Below, piece by piece: positions 1 through 11,176 of a stretch of 64,000 nucleotides of DNA (the stretch's first letter is position 1; each line of letters begins with the position of its first letter). Made by a program: the position numbers and the translations under genes. The notes beneath the pieces were generated by a model. That model was not told the DNA's origin, made no database searches, and worked only from the letters and a program-made list of their open reading frames with translations. Source of the stretch: Dermatemys mawii (lineage: Eukaryota > Chordata > Testudines > Dermatemydidae); assembly GCA_007922305.1 (NCBI GenBank), contig ML677364.1:13735840-13799839 (forward strand), read 5' to 3'.

Positions 1-232
1 AGGCTCCTGCCAGCCGGGGTCTCAGCCTGCTGCCAGCCGAGGTTTCCTACATCCTGGCTGGCTGGGCTGAGACCCCAGGTGGCAAGGGGCCAGTGGGGGA
101 ACCCCAAAGCAGCGGCAGGCTGAGCGCTCAGCCTGCTGCCGTTTTGGGGCTTCCCCTGCCGACCCCTGTTTTACACGTCCCGGTTAATCCGCAGCCCGGT
201 TAACCCGAGCCCGGATAATCGAGAGTCTACTG
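1..232. mobile_element. Tigger/pogo-like DNA element, right end
   Basis: The right edge reads GATAATCGAGAGTCTACTG followed by TA at 233-234. Its reverse complement starts CAGTAGACTCTCGATTATC, the style of a pogo/Tigger terminal repeat, and the TA fits the TA target preference of that superfamily. The interior is GC-rich and rich in CAGCCTGCTGCC-like sub-repeats. The left end lies outside the window, so full length is unknown. The class is inferred from the terminus only; no transposase reading frame is visible. Confidence 0.65.
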
Positions 233-234
233 TA

Positions 235-1083
235 TAGCTGAATGCAGTTCAATGCATAAGGATCAGCAGAAATCCTTAATTGTGTAATGGCACCACTGTG
301 CAGCTTATTATATTTCAATTTGACCTTTTAATTATGTCATGAAATAAACACTGTTCAACTGTATTATTAATCAAATTTCCAAAATCTGCCTTCTCACTAA
401 ATAAACCAGGCAGTATAATTGAATATAAATAGCTTCTGATAGCAACCTGATCTGTTTAGTAGCAAAACCCTTCTCTCTGTTCCTCTTCCTAAGTGGAGAG
501 CCCTTGAAAATGAAGAGAGGGTTCAGCACCTTCTTCCAGTTCCTCAGAAATTGGCTCTGTGGGCCTCAGTTATCTGAACAAGGAATAGGAACATAAATGT
601 TGGCCCTTTATAAATAACTGGTGAATTTAAAACACCCTTTAAAACAAAGCAAAGCTTTGTAATATGGGTGCTTTGCTTTCAGTAACATTCATTCCCTAAT
701 CAATTTATATATGTAGCCATAAGAAGCACCATTTAGCTTCCCAGGAATAATTTTGGGGAAAATATTAATATTTCTTTGACATGTAGTGTAAAATTGTATC
801 AAAGAAGTAGATAGTGTCTCAGCTGAACCCTGTTGATAATATATGCAATTAAAATATCTGGGGTTTTTTGTTTGTTTGTTTTTTCCTCACAGAAACAAAA
901 ACTAAGATTCAGAGCAATCACAGTTTGATTTTCTATTCTTCTTGGAAGGAATACAAAAGACTATTGAACAGGAGATTTGGCATGGTTGACATCAAAGTCT
1001 GGACTATATAATTTTACAGTATTTTCATAGTCCTTCCAAAATAACATAAAAACAAGAGACCTGACTCTGACCTCACATACTAT
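235..1083. other. Non-coding, nothing recognised
   Basis: AT-rich sequence with short T runs (about 869-886). No open frame, splice pattern or repeat family that I can name. Confidence 0.5.
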
Positions 1084-1085
1084 TA

Positions 1086-1203
1086 GGGTGACCAGATGTC
1101 CCGATTTTATAGGGACAGTCCTGATATTTGGGACCGTTTCTTATATAGGTGCCAATTACTCCTTCCCCCGTCCTGATTTTTCACACTTACTATCTGGTCA
1201 CCC
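1086..1203. mobile_element. 118 bp MITE with GGGTGACCAGAT inverted ends
   Basis: The left end GGGTGACCAGATGTCCC and right end TATCTGGTCACCC are inverted repeats, and TA flanks both sides (1084-1085, 1204-1205). The interior is short and non-coding. The same sequence is a familiar high-copy element of turtle genomes. TA flanks suggest a Tc1/mariner-type origin, which is inference. Confidence 0.75.
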
Positions 1204-1500
1204 TACATACTTTTGATGTAAACGAGGAGTAACTTTTGCTGAAGTTAATGGGGTGACATGCTTACAAAAGCACTGTGAGATCAGAATCGCACTCAAGATG
1301 TCTGGAAATGTCTTTCAGGCAAAGAAGAGATAAATGTGTAGTTTGAAGGCTTTTGTTTTCTCTAAAGAGAAATCAATTCTAGTTTATCTTTTTGGCCCAC
1401 TACAATAGACACTAGCAACTAGTTGTGTACACTAAGGGTTTTATAAATAAATATGTAAGTGTAACAGGTCATAAACTCAAACTGTCAAATATGGTTGTAT

Positions 1501-1640
1501 GCAGTGTTGTTGTACCTGTGTTGGTCTCAGGATATTAGAAAGAAAAGGTGGGTGGGGTAATATCCCTTACTGTACTGACTCCTGTTGGTAAGAGAGACAA
1601 GCTTTGGAGCTACACAGAGTTTTTCTTCAGGTCCAGGAAA
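1501..1640 (-). mobile_element. Penelope-type terminal fragment with hammerhead-like boxes
   Basis: On the minus strand this reads CTGAAGA (complement of 1624-1630), then a degenerate stem, then CAAAG (complement of 1602-1606) followed by CTTGTCTCTC. This resembles the CUGANGA...GAAA core layout of hammerhead ribozymes carried in terminal repeats of Penelope-like elements, with G to C in the second box. It looks like a solitary terminal repeat: no reverse transcriptase lies next to it. The family assignment rests on resemblance to a common turtle repeat and on the core boxes. Confidence 0.5.
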
Positions 1641-1834
1641 TGTATTCAAAGGATATGTCTACACTGCAATCAGGGTTAGTGGGACTCAAGTCAGCTGACC
1701 CTGGGTTAGAGAATCTAAGCCTTGAGCATCTACACTGATTGTTAAACCTAAAAGTTCATTCAGGGATAGGCTGAGACACTATTCCCATCAAATGACATTG
1801 CCATAAATGCAGTTACTGTTCCAGTTGTTACTCT

Positions 1835-2239
1835 GGGGACCCTGCATACCTGCTTTCGCTTGGTCTTATAAAACCCTGATTTCTGAGGCACTGGAAGAAG
1901 ATTCCAAAAGTTTAGTTACATTCTCAGCAGGTGCAAAATGACTGTTTAACATACTTTTGATAGATTAAAATCCTGTTAGAGATGCTTAAAAACGTGTTTG
2001 GATTCAAACATCATCAATGTTGTGTGCATTACTGTGGCTTGCTGTGCCCTTCACAATCTTTGTGAAGCCAGAGGAGAGCCTTTTCTCCTTGAATGACAAC
2101 AAGAGATGGCTGAGTTGGTACACTCAGCCAGAGGGTGCACCAACCACTGCCAAAGCTGGATTCCCCCAGGCAACAGAAGTCATGAAGTCAGGAATGCTTT
2201 GCTCTCCCACATTATGGCCTTGCATGGCCCAGTGAAAGA
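1835..2239 (+). pseudogene. Harbinger transposase C-terminal remnant
   Basis: Reading from 1835 gives GDPAY followed by LLSLGLIKP. This matches the block around the third acidic residue of the Harbinger DDE domain, usually written GDPAYPLLPWLMKP. After several stops and a frame change, a block near 1978-2075 reads RCLKTCLDSN followed closely by TVACCALHNLCE, the conserved C-terminal signature of the family. The frame then continues to a stop at about 2239 through a segment resembling the family tail (HEVRNALLSHI). The first two catalytic acidic residues and the N-terminus are absent, apparently deleted between the left terminus and 1835. In-frame stops occur near 1877 and 1910 and inside the C-terminal block. 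It cannot encode an active enzyme. A chance match is unlikely because two family blocks occur in the right order and spacing. Confidence 0.75.
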
Positions 2240-2563
2240 GGGGAAATAGATCCTTTATGAATGTGTTTGTGGAGGAGAGGTGGTAGGAGTGCTCACCGAT
2301 TTTGGGGAGGAGTGGAATACTTGGGGATAGGTGTGGAATGTAAGTGCCATGAAATGTATTTGTGAATGACATGACCACTTACAAAATGGGGGGAAGAGAT
2401 AATTCACAGTATGGCATGATTCCAGGAAGTGGTTCAAGTAATAATTGCTGTAGATAACTATTTTGAAGGATAGTCTTTACATACTAAATTTGTAAGAGTC
2501 CTTGATTATGTCTTTACCTTTATTATTTGAAACACACACTGTATGATGTGAAGCAGGGATTGA

Positions 2564-2596
2564 AATAAACTTTCTTTTTGAAATAAAAACTTTATT
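2564..2596. promoter_or_regulatory. Facing polyadenylation signals of two convergent transcripts
   Basis: AATAAA at 2564-2569 on the plus strand and TTTATT at 2591-2596 (AATAAA on the minus strand) sit 21 bp apart. They lie between the plus-strand transposase remnant and the minus-strand frame at 3086-3343. AATAAA is short, so coincidence is possible; the position inside the element is what makes it meaningful. Confidence 0.4.
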
Positions 2597-3085
2597 TGTG
2601 AACATGTGTTAGAGAAAAGTACAGCAACCATCCATTCACAGGCAGCCCAGCTGCCATTACCACACCAAAACACCAGTAACAACAGAACATTACAGGAGGG
2701 AAACACACACACATGCACAAACCTCCAAACAATAAAAATAAAGTACATGAACAAGTGAAAACAGTGAAACCATGTACAAGATAGAAACTCCCTGTCATGG
2801 CTTGTCCCCTGGCTACCTAATATTATTTTTCCATTTGCTGGTCACATGGTGCTGTGGGAGGGAGATGAAGGTGACCACAGGGAAGGGCATCAATATGGAG
2901 TGCTACATGGGACAAGGTTTCCCTGCCAAGCCACTCGTGGGGCCCAATTGCAGAAGCTCCCCAGCCATGGAGTCTTCCAAGCTGCTTTTCTCTGTAGCAC
3001 AGGGTAGCAAGCAGGGAATTCATGCCATGATACGGGTGATGCAGCAGGAGTGGCTACTTTTTCAGTGATTAGTAACACAAGCCAC

Positions 3086-3343
3086 TCAAACAGCTTTTTC
3101 TGCTGAGCTCTGTCCTCCTCCCTTAGCAGCCATTATTGTTCCGGAAACTGCAAAGCAAGTACCTGCTCCTATGCTAAAACTCATCCTCAAACTATGTAGC
3201 CAGGCTGGACCTTTCCTCTTGTCCCATGACATGCCATCTCTCCAGCCATAAGTCCCTTTGTCTCTGGTACAGAACCTGTTGGCCTTCTCCATGATATCAA
3301 CCATAAGCTCATCATGGAAATGCTTCCTCTTGGAATGGTCCAT
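3086..3343 (-). pseudogene. Candidate Harbinger helper-protein remnant
   Basis: An 85-codon minus-strand frame lies inside the Harbinger element and points toward the shared polyadenylation region. Its first half is charged and helix-prone (begins MDHSKRKHFHDELM), like the region after the SANT/MYB domain in Harbinger helper proteins; the second half is low-complexity. I do not see the SANT tryptophans, so the assignment depends on location rather than motif. It may equally be a chance open frame. Confidence 0.25.
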
Positions 3344-4521
3344 GAAGGTACATTGGCCCAGATGCCTGCTGCAATGAGGCTGAGTTGTAGAGATATGCAG
3401 CCAGTATGGATTGAGGGGCTTGGAACAGGGCGGAAAAGATGTTTGTGGAATTTCAAGGACATCAATATACTTTTACAAATTGACCTTCAATATATTGTGA
3501 GACAGATGCTTCAGACCACAAAAGCTCCCAGCTTCCAGGGGAAGAATTTCAGGCACCATGGTAAGTTAAAAATGCAAAGCTGCTCATTTGGTTTTAGAAA
3601 ATTGCAAAACTACTTGGGTTGTGGAGGAGGCGAGGAGAGGCCGCCATCAGTGGCCATTATACCAAAAAAAAAAAAAGTGTAATTTCAGCCCTTCTACATT
3701 TTGGAGGACATAACAGTTTGTCTGATGGTTATTGGCACAGGGAGATGTTATTCAAAGCTGCTGGTGGTGAACCTGCAATTTATACAACAGAAGTATTCAA
3801 ACATATAGTGACTGAAAAGCACATCTCTGAGTGGTGTGGACTAGTCAGCTACTGAGATGGTCCTGGAAAATATGCCCTTTCCCAAAACGTGGCTTCTGAT
3901 CTGGAGTCCTTGCTTCAGAAAAAGTTTGCAGCTATCAGCACTCAGGATTGCATCAGAATTCATGCGGGGTGCAACAGGGTGCTGTATCAGCTTCCACGTG
4001 GCCTGTTATGACTGCATGCAAACACATAGAAATCCACAGCCTTCCTCATCCCCTTCACTGGCACATTTCTGGACAAATTCTCAAACCACTGTCATATTTG
4101 GGACAGATGTTGTTGTCACTTATGGACTGCATGGACTACCTCTAACTGAAATGGATTACATTTGTGAATGGAACACATTTCCCCTCCCACCCCCCTGCCC
4201 CCACCCCACATACAGAGTTTACAGTTTGCAGGTGGCTCAGTACACTGTAGAATGGTTACAGAGAGACATACTTACAGGCATGGAAATATAGGGTTATTAT
4301 TTTTAAGAAACAGGAATGCCCCAGGAAAAATCTGTGCCTTTTCAGTAAAAATAAAGTTTAAAGGTCTTCAGGGCCACCAGCCATCAGGGATGGAGGAGAG
4401 GGAGGGAAGCTTGACTGCTGATGGGTGCTAAGCACTTGCTAGTTTTTCTCCATGGGTGCTCCATTCGGTGCCTATGGATCTGAGTCTGAGCCGGAGCTAA
4501 CATTGCACTGTAGACATGCCC

Positions 4522-7234
4522 TCTGAGTGTCACACGTAAATACAAGGTGGAACAGATTTTTTAGTAGTTCACACATATTTCAAGGGACCATTCAAGTTGA
4601 AGTGGCCCATTAACACCTTTCCATGGGGAGGGGAAGAAGCCTCGAGGGGAATTAAATGGGTTACAGATTGTTGTAATAAGCCATAAATCCAGTGTGGTGG
4701 GGGTTTTTTTTTGTTTTGTTTTTTTTCCTTCAATCCATAATTTTTAGTATCTAGCAAAGTTATGAATTTAGGTTAAGACATGAATTTAAATTCCCAGGCT
4801 TACTTTAATCTAGTGAACTGAGCCCCATGCTGGAAGGCAGGAGAGTCTGCTAGTCTGTAACTTTATGTACGCCACTTCAAATCTCTGTGCTTCGCTTTGA
4901 TCTCTATGGAAGAAAAGTTCTGTCCAAGAGCAAAGTGTATATTCATCTTATGGTATGTTACAGGCCATAATTTTTTTAGATACTCAGCTGGTGTAAATCT
5001 TCATTACTCTATTGACTTCAGTGGAGCTATGCCAATTGACAACAGCAGAAGAACTGGATCATGACCTCTAATTTGTGTTTCATTATTTTATACTGTGAAT
5101 GTGCATTGTGCAGATATTCATTTTTCACCCATGCCATGTATATTTGCCAACAGTGACATTTAACTAAACTAATGAGAGAGTACCCATGAATACCTTTGTC
5201 TAAGGTCTGTCCCAGCCACTCAGAAAGCATACAGTATGGTACAAATCTGCATACAAGTGGACTGCCCTTTTTGATTTCCCAGGTTTGTTGTACTGATCTG
5301 CCACGTTTATATACTTAAGAAAATGACTCTATTTCCTACACAATCTTGTGTGATAATTAGAGAATCCCAAAAAAGCCTACACAACATGGTGAGTGACTCC
5401 TGTCACTGTAACTTAGATGATTAATGTAGGGGCAGAAGCATTTATAGCTCCCTTGCTGTGGCAACTGGCCAAGAGCCACTCATCCCTCCATAGCAGATAT
5501 TTTCTGGTAGGCCAAAGGGAAACTTATTGACTGGTTATGTCATCCATCCTCATACACAACAGGTGCCAGCAGCACAGAATTGCTATGTTTTCATTGATTG
5601 TCCTCTTCAAAGGAGAAGTGATTTATGACTAGAATATAATTACAGTGTTTAAACATGCTCAGAAACAAGCAGGCTTCTTTCTTATGAGAATCTTTAAAGA
5701 TTTCCTTTTAAATGTGGAACTTCAGCAAAACTTTAGATGATAGAAGCATAATGAGCATGATGCTGGTGGAAAAATGCTGACAACTTTTAGCCAAAAGCAT
5801 GACTTAAATGTAAGATTTACAATGTCATTGTTCTTGGTGTTAGTTCTTCATGGTAAGAAAATCCACTGGATTAAAATAGTGGAATGTGATCAATTCTATT
5901 TTACGGGTAACATGCAAAATTTTTCCTGGGAGGCAGATGGTAATCTGTGTAACATACCACTTGCTTTTCTGATTCAGTCTTTCTTTTACAAGTATTAACC
6001 CCTGCAATCTATAATAAATCAACTCGAGTGCAAAAGTGGAAGACCCTTATTCCACCACTTATTATTGTTTCTCCCTGAAATCTGCAGGGCTGCAGAAGAG
6101 AAAACAACCAACCTTAGGTTAAGGTTTAATGTACTGTGTGAGCAATGCTGTTTCATGCTGTGCCCCACTGAACCATCTTTATGGCTATATCATCTGCAGT
6201 CAATGATAATAAGGGACCAGAGAGGGTACATATTAATAAATGTAGACTGTGCAGTGTACATTTTAAATATTTTCATTACAGTCTAATTGACTGTAAGGTG
6301 TTTCAAATTACAATCTTTGAACAAAGAGGATCAATTTCAATTTAAAGAAACATGAAAGAGATGGAGCCAGTACCAAGGACTGACTTTCACATTGTGAATC
6401 AAACCTCATTTTCTGCCTCAGAATTACTACTTTACTTTTCTGCTTTTCATAATGCCTACTTAATAACAGATGGATCTGTGTATATAATAACACATGCCTG
6501 CAGAAATAACAATTGCTATGTCTTAAATATACAAGAGCATTTTATTTTCTTTTTAAATTTATATCCCTAATCCTTCCCAGACATTGTCACCTACTGCCAG
6601 CACAGTAGTATCACTACAGTACTGCTGCCAAGCTATCTCTGCAATCTAGTGAGAGTCTTTGCTTTGCTATGCTTGTTACTCTGACAGCTTGCACTCTTTG
6701 TGCCATCACATTTCTCTTTCCCAGCTATGTGAATTTTAGTTCAGCTGCTGGGAGCAATTGGACAAATTGCCCCATTGACTTCTGCATGAACCCAACAACA
6801 TTGGTTACTGCCCCCTGCCTATACTCCCAGGAAAAAAATACTACAATAAATGTATTTAATTTAATATTATAGTAAAACTTACCATGGTGTTCACACAGAA
6901 ACTACGTTGGTTTTTTTTCAGTGCTAAATTACTCTAGTAAAATCAAAGTAAACTACAATGGCAAATTATAGTAATCCACTGTAGTACTTTTGTAGACCAT
7001 ACAGACTATATCATGCCCTCCCATGGGAAACCCTATAAAAGGAGTTGTGAGAAGAGGTAAACTCTAAATAGAGCCTCTCAGCCTCTCCTTCCAATCATTC
7101 TATGAAGTATTTGCTCTCACCACAGAAGCGATATCACCCTGCTTCTATCCCCCCCAACAATACCCCACCTTATGGGCCTACTGCAGGATCTGAGGAGTAA
7201 CAATATCAGTACTGTTTTCTGTGAGGTCATTTTC
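4522..7234. other. Non-coding, one ancient repeat motif
   Basis: No coding or named element. Around 5013-5036 lies CTATTGACTTCAGTGGAGC, one of several dispersed copies of a near-palindromic motif in this window. A polypurine/T-rich patch sits at 4700-4730. Short open frames here show no family features. Confidence 0.5.
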
Positions 7235-7268
7235 TTGTGTGTGTGTGTGTGTGCGTGCGTGCACGTGC
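7235..7268 (+). repeat. (TG)n microsatellite
   Basis: A run of TG dinucleotides passing into TGCG and CACG units. Confidence 0.9.
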
Positions 7269-9334
7269 TTAAAAAAAACCCAAACACTTCCTGTTGCTAT
7301 TTTATTAAATAAGCCTCTGCCTAGCTTTGTTTTCCCCCATTTTAACAGCCTGATTATTTCTTGGCATATTTTCCTTTGTTTGGGATTTTGCATATTTTGG
7401 TGTTTGTGGAGACTCTATAGAGCACTGGAAAGAAGTATGGATAGATGAGGATGGAGGATAGGGTGGTATGGAGAGGTGTAGACCTGGGAAAAAATAAAGT
7501 AGAGTAAAAGTAGACATAAGGATTAGGAAGATTTAAGCAGGAAGCATGGCAAAGTCGAACAAGTGGATAATAGTAAAAATCAGGAAAAAGTCCTTCAACT
7601 GCAGTAGCAGAACAGGAGGTGCTGCTTTGGATGAATGCAGACTTTGATATCAGGAGAAGGGCTCTCAAGCTGAGAAGAGTCCTTCCCTGCTGCTGAGGCT
7701 GCTGTTATTCTGCTGAAGCTTCCAGAGATGCTACGGACTTTTTAGTTTGGCCTTTGAAAGCATGCTACTGGGAGCATAGGTGGGCAGCATACTGTGTGGT
7801 GGAAAACTGCTGCCAAGACCCACCTGTCCCCAACCAAGTCTGCTGTGGCTTGATGGGGATCAATGGAAGGTAAGCAAGACCATCACCTATTCCTGTGATG
7901 CTGCTGCTGGTCTTTTACCAATCTTCAATGAAGTTCCTTTCTTCCTCTCCCTAAGGAGAAGCACTATTGCTTTTGACATATGTAAAACAGCTAGTTTTCA
8001 ACCTTTCCTCTTCCTCCTTTGTTTTCACCTCTCTCTCACATTCATGCCTGCCTTCAGGCAGAGTTGCTTTTCTTTCAGTTAAGAGGTGATCTATTCCTCT
8101 GCCTTCGCCTTGCATGCATTCTTTCCCATCTACGGTTCTGCTGCAACACTGCTACTGGTAGAGTTTGTAGGTCTGTTTCTTTTCTCCCCCTGGTGCCTGC
8201 CTCTACTATGTTGCCACTTGTTGGGAAAAGAGGTAAAACTTGCAGTTCAGTAGACAAGTAATTTGAGCTGCAGTGAGATAGTTGGTGATGAAAGGTTGCC
8301 TATTGGCCCCAGCTCTGGTGACAGCAGCCTAATCTGCTCCTATAGATGGTTTACGCCCCCATCAAAAATTGTGGCACCCATAAGTACAAATTTAGTGACT
8401 AACAGAAGTTGGCCGCAGGCAGATTTGGTGGGAATATGATTGGCACATAATGGAAAACTGTCAACATTGTTATAGTTTCTACTTTATCTTTACAACAATA
8501 AAGATCTAGGGGGGAAAAAAATTACCACAAAGAGAACTGAAATATTTGAAGACTCTGACTCCAGGACTGATGTGGTGGTGAATGTTTCCCTCCCAGTTCT
8601 AGCACCCATGAGCATCAGCTCATTAACAAACCATCATACATAATAACTCTAAGAGTAATCTCACTTCTCAAAGCTCTCTAGAGACTTTATTGCTTTACTG
8701 TCTGTGCTTTAAAATTACCTAGGAGTATTTCTTTGTCCGCATTTATAATTTAGCGTTTATTAAGGAGAAGCAAAGTACATTTTAAAGCTGATAATGATTA
8801 ATGATGTTAATATACGAGCAAACCAAAGCCCAGTAAAAACTGAGATAATTACTCAAAAAGTTCAAATGAGTGAATGAAGAGGAAAAGATAACTTCATTTA
8901 TGGATGCCATGCACACTCCAGTCAAGTACACCAGTCACAAATGTAGCCAATGAGCCATCAACACATATAACAGTAGAATCTGATTTATATTATGTGATGA
9001 CATTTGTGCATCCAGAATCAATTCAAGGTGCATGTGTGCTTCTTTCATGTTGCTGGAGAGCTGTTGCCAATGGCTATTAGCACATGCCATCAGGTAAGTA
9101 AAGGATATCTCATAAGGTGGCTATGAGGTAACTGAACAAAGGTTGGAGTTAACCCATACAATACCTTATCACATTATATTTCAGCTGTTGTGGTCCCACT
9201 GCCACTTTCTGAAGTTCCTAAGGATGTAAGAGATACATAGAGAAAGAGAGGTGGCATTGTTATTGCTTAACACTCTATTTACATGAATGGCAGAGAAGGA
9301 CACATCTTTTTCAGAGCTGTCAATCTGTATGTCT
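7269..9334. other. Non-coding, nothing recognised
   Basis: No open frame with family features and no inverted termini that I could find. Moderately purine-rich around 7420-7640. Confidence 0.45.
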
Positions 9335-9342
9335 GCTTAGTC

Positions 9343-9504
9343 CAGCGGTGTCCAATACATTAGCCACTAGTCACATGTGGCTAAGAGGCTATTGAATTGT
9401 GGGTAATGCATGTGGCTTTTTATAATGTGGATAATAAGAAAAATTCAAAACCACAAGTGTGGCTAGCAGTGTGGCTAGCATCAAATCTCTATTGGACACC
9501 ATTA
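9343..9504. mobile_element. hAT-type MITE with 8 bp target duplication
   Basis: The left end CAGCGGTGTCCAATA and the right end TATTGGACACCATTA are inverted repeats sharing GGTGTCCAATA. The flanks GCTTAGTC (9335-9342) and GTTTAGTC (9505-9512) match at 7 of 8 positions, the 8 bp duplication expected for hAT insertion. The interior holds tandem AGTGTGGCTAGCA units near 9455-9481. Too short to code. Confidence 0.8.
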
Positions 9505-9513
9505 GTTTAGTCC

Positions 9514-9815
9514 ACATCTACAAGAGGAGCACTTTACCAATACAGGAATACTGGTATAATACTCTGACAAAATGCTCCTAGTCTGGATGCAGCTATACTA
9601 GCAAAGTTGTGCTTTGTACTTTTATAGTAAACCAACCCCTCCGGAATGAAACAAGCTATACCAGTAAAAGTGCAGCCCTAACAGTATACCGGTTTCTAAC
9701 CTAGGGACATCTTCTGACACAGCTATATTGGTCAGGAGTGACACCTCTCCTTACCTCTGACCAGTATAGGTATGTTGGCACAAGTCCCTAGCGTACAGCT
9801 GGCCTTAGTAAGGGC
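9514..9815. repeat. DNA-transposon-like repeat, class uncertain
   Basis: Sequence rich in the half-site motif TATACTGGT/ACCAGTATA (for example near 9550, 9660 and 9760), of the kind seen in non-autonomous Harbinger-like elements of turtles. Clear terminal repeats were not identified, so boundaries are approximate. Confidence 0.35.
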
Positions 9816-10802
9816 CAGATTCTGCTCTCATTAAAATAAATGCCCAAACTCTCATTGGCATAAAGAGGGAATAGGAGAGAGCCTTGAGGGAACTTTGCAT
9901 AGAAGAATTTTCGGAAGCCTTTCTTTTTGTGCATAAGAGCTGCAGACTTTCTCAAGTGAAAGCTTATTTTGTATAAAACTTTAGACTGTAAAGAAGCCTT
10001 GATTGAGCAATTGTGCAGTTTGACAGCCATGATTTAGAGGCTGATGCACACTGGAGTGAATGGGAGCCTCTCAACTGATTTAATTGGGCATTGAATTGCT
10101 CTACCTGGAATATAATGACCTTTCTAATGGATTCTAATAACTCTATAAATAAAAGGTGGAGATGAGACCCATAGGCAACATTTTCTTTGGCTTTCTGGCT
10201 ACCACACATCTTGTACAATTGACTCAAGAGTCAGATGCTCTTGATACCCAATTATCTAATACTCACCTCTTCATTTAAAAGAAAATGAAGTAAATAGTAA
10301 GAATAACAGCTGGTATTTAGGAGGAATAGTTCAGATCTCTCCTAATTAACTTCTGTAGCCTGAAATTTAAGAAAAATCTTGTATGTGACTTAAGAGATGT
10401 TTGGGAATGATGAGAGGATCAATGGTAAAATCATTTTGACAGCATATAAAGCAAATTATTTTCAGTGTGATCATATCTTTTAAAGGTCACAAATACAAAG
10501 TCTCAAATTATATTATCTTTAACCTACAGTAAATGTTCAGCATGCCAGTGCACAGCTAAAGTAAGGGCTGCATTTGGTACATTATTACCTTAAAATGTAC
10601 TTTACCTGTTTACTTTTATTTTCTGCATAGCCTGTTTTAGTCATGTCTTTTGTTCTCGTAAAGATGCCCCAGGCTCCAACATAATGTGACATCATGACAA
10701 CAGGAGAATGCCAATAGAGTACGGTGCTAGACGACATAGTGTTAAGTAAGTCTTTTTAAGAAATGATTATGACAGATACAGTAATTTCCTGAAAAAAGAA
10801 AG
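9816..10802. other. Non-coding, nothing recognised
   Basis: AT-rich; no coding signal or named repeat. Confidence 0.45.
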
Positions 10803-10844
10803 AGAAGTACTTGTGACACCTTAGAGACTAACACATTTATTTGG

Positions 10845-10884
10845 GCATAAGCTTTGCTGGGCTACAGCCAACTTCATCAGATGC
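10845..10884 (-). ncRNA. Degenerate hammerhead-ribozyme-like motif
   Basis: Minus strand, in order: CTGATGA (complement of 10874-10880), a hairpin AGTTGGC-TGTA-GCCCAGC, CAAA where the core needs GAAA, then GC-TTAT-GC and CC where a cleavage site UC would be. This is the minimal hammerhead layout (core box, stem II, GAAA, two-base-pair stem III, UH) known from Penelope-like terminal repeats. Two core positions are changed (G to C in GAAA, U to C in UH), so I expect the copy to be inactive. Confidence 0.55.
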
Positions 10885-11176
10885 ATAGAATGGGAAAAAA
10901 CAGTAGGAAGATTTTATATATATACACACACATACACACATGAAAAAGTGGAAATTGTCACACCAAATCTAAGAGGCTAATTAATTAAGATGAGCTATTG
11001 TCAGCAGGAGAAAACTTTCGTAGTGGTAATCAAGATGGCCTATTTCAGACAGTTGTGAGTAACAGCAGGGGGATAGTTAACATGAGAAAATAGATTCAAT
11101 TTGTGTAAAGACCCAACCACTCCTACTCTATATTCAGGCCAAAGTTAATGGTATCCAGTTTCCAAATTAATTCCAT

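Larger units (their letters stand above)
1651..4521 (+). mobile_element. Decayed PIF/Harbinger-like DNA transposon
   Basis: Near-identical inverted ends frame 2.87 kb: ATGTCTACACTGCAAT at 1655-1670 pairs with the complement of 4502-4517 with one mismatch, and the outermost bases (GGAT and GGGC in outward orientation) are compatible. Inside are the tail of a Harbinger DDE transposase on the plus strand (1835-2239) and polyadenylation signals pointing at each other near 2564-2596, the convergent two-gene layout of autonomous Harbingers (transposase plus a SANT/MYB-like helper). Most of the transposase 5' part is missing. I could not find a matching 3 bp target duplication. Regions 3300-4300 hold further decayed frames that I cannot name. 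Confidence 0.65.
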
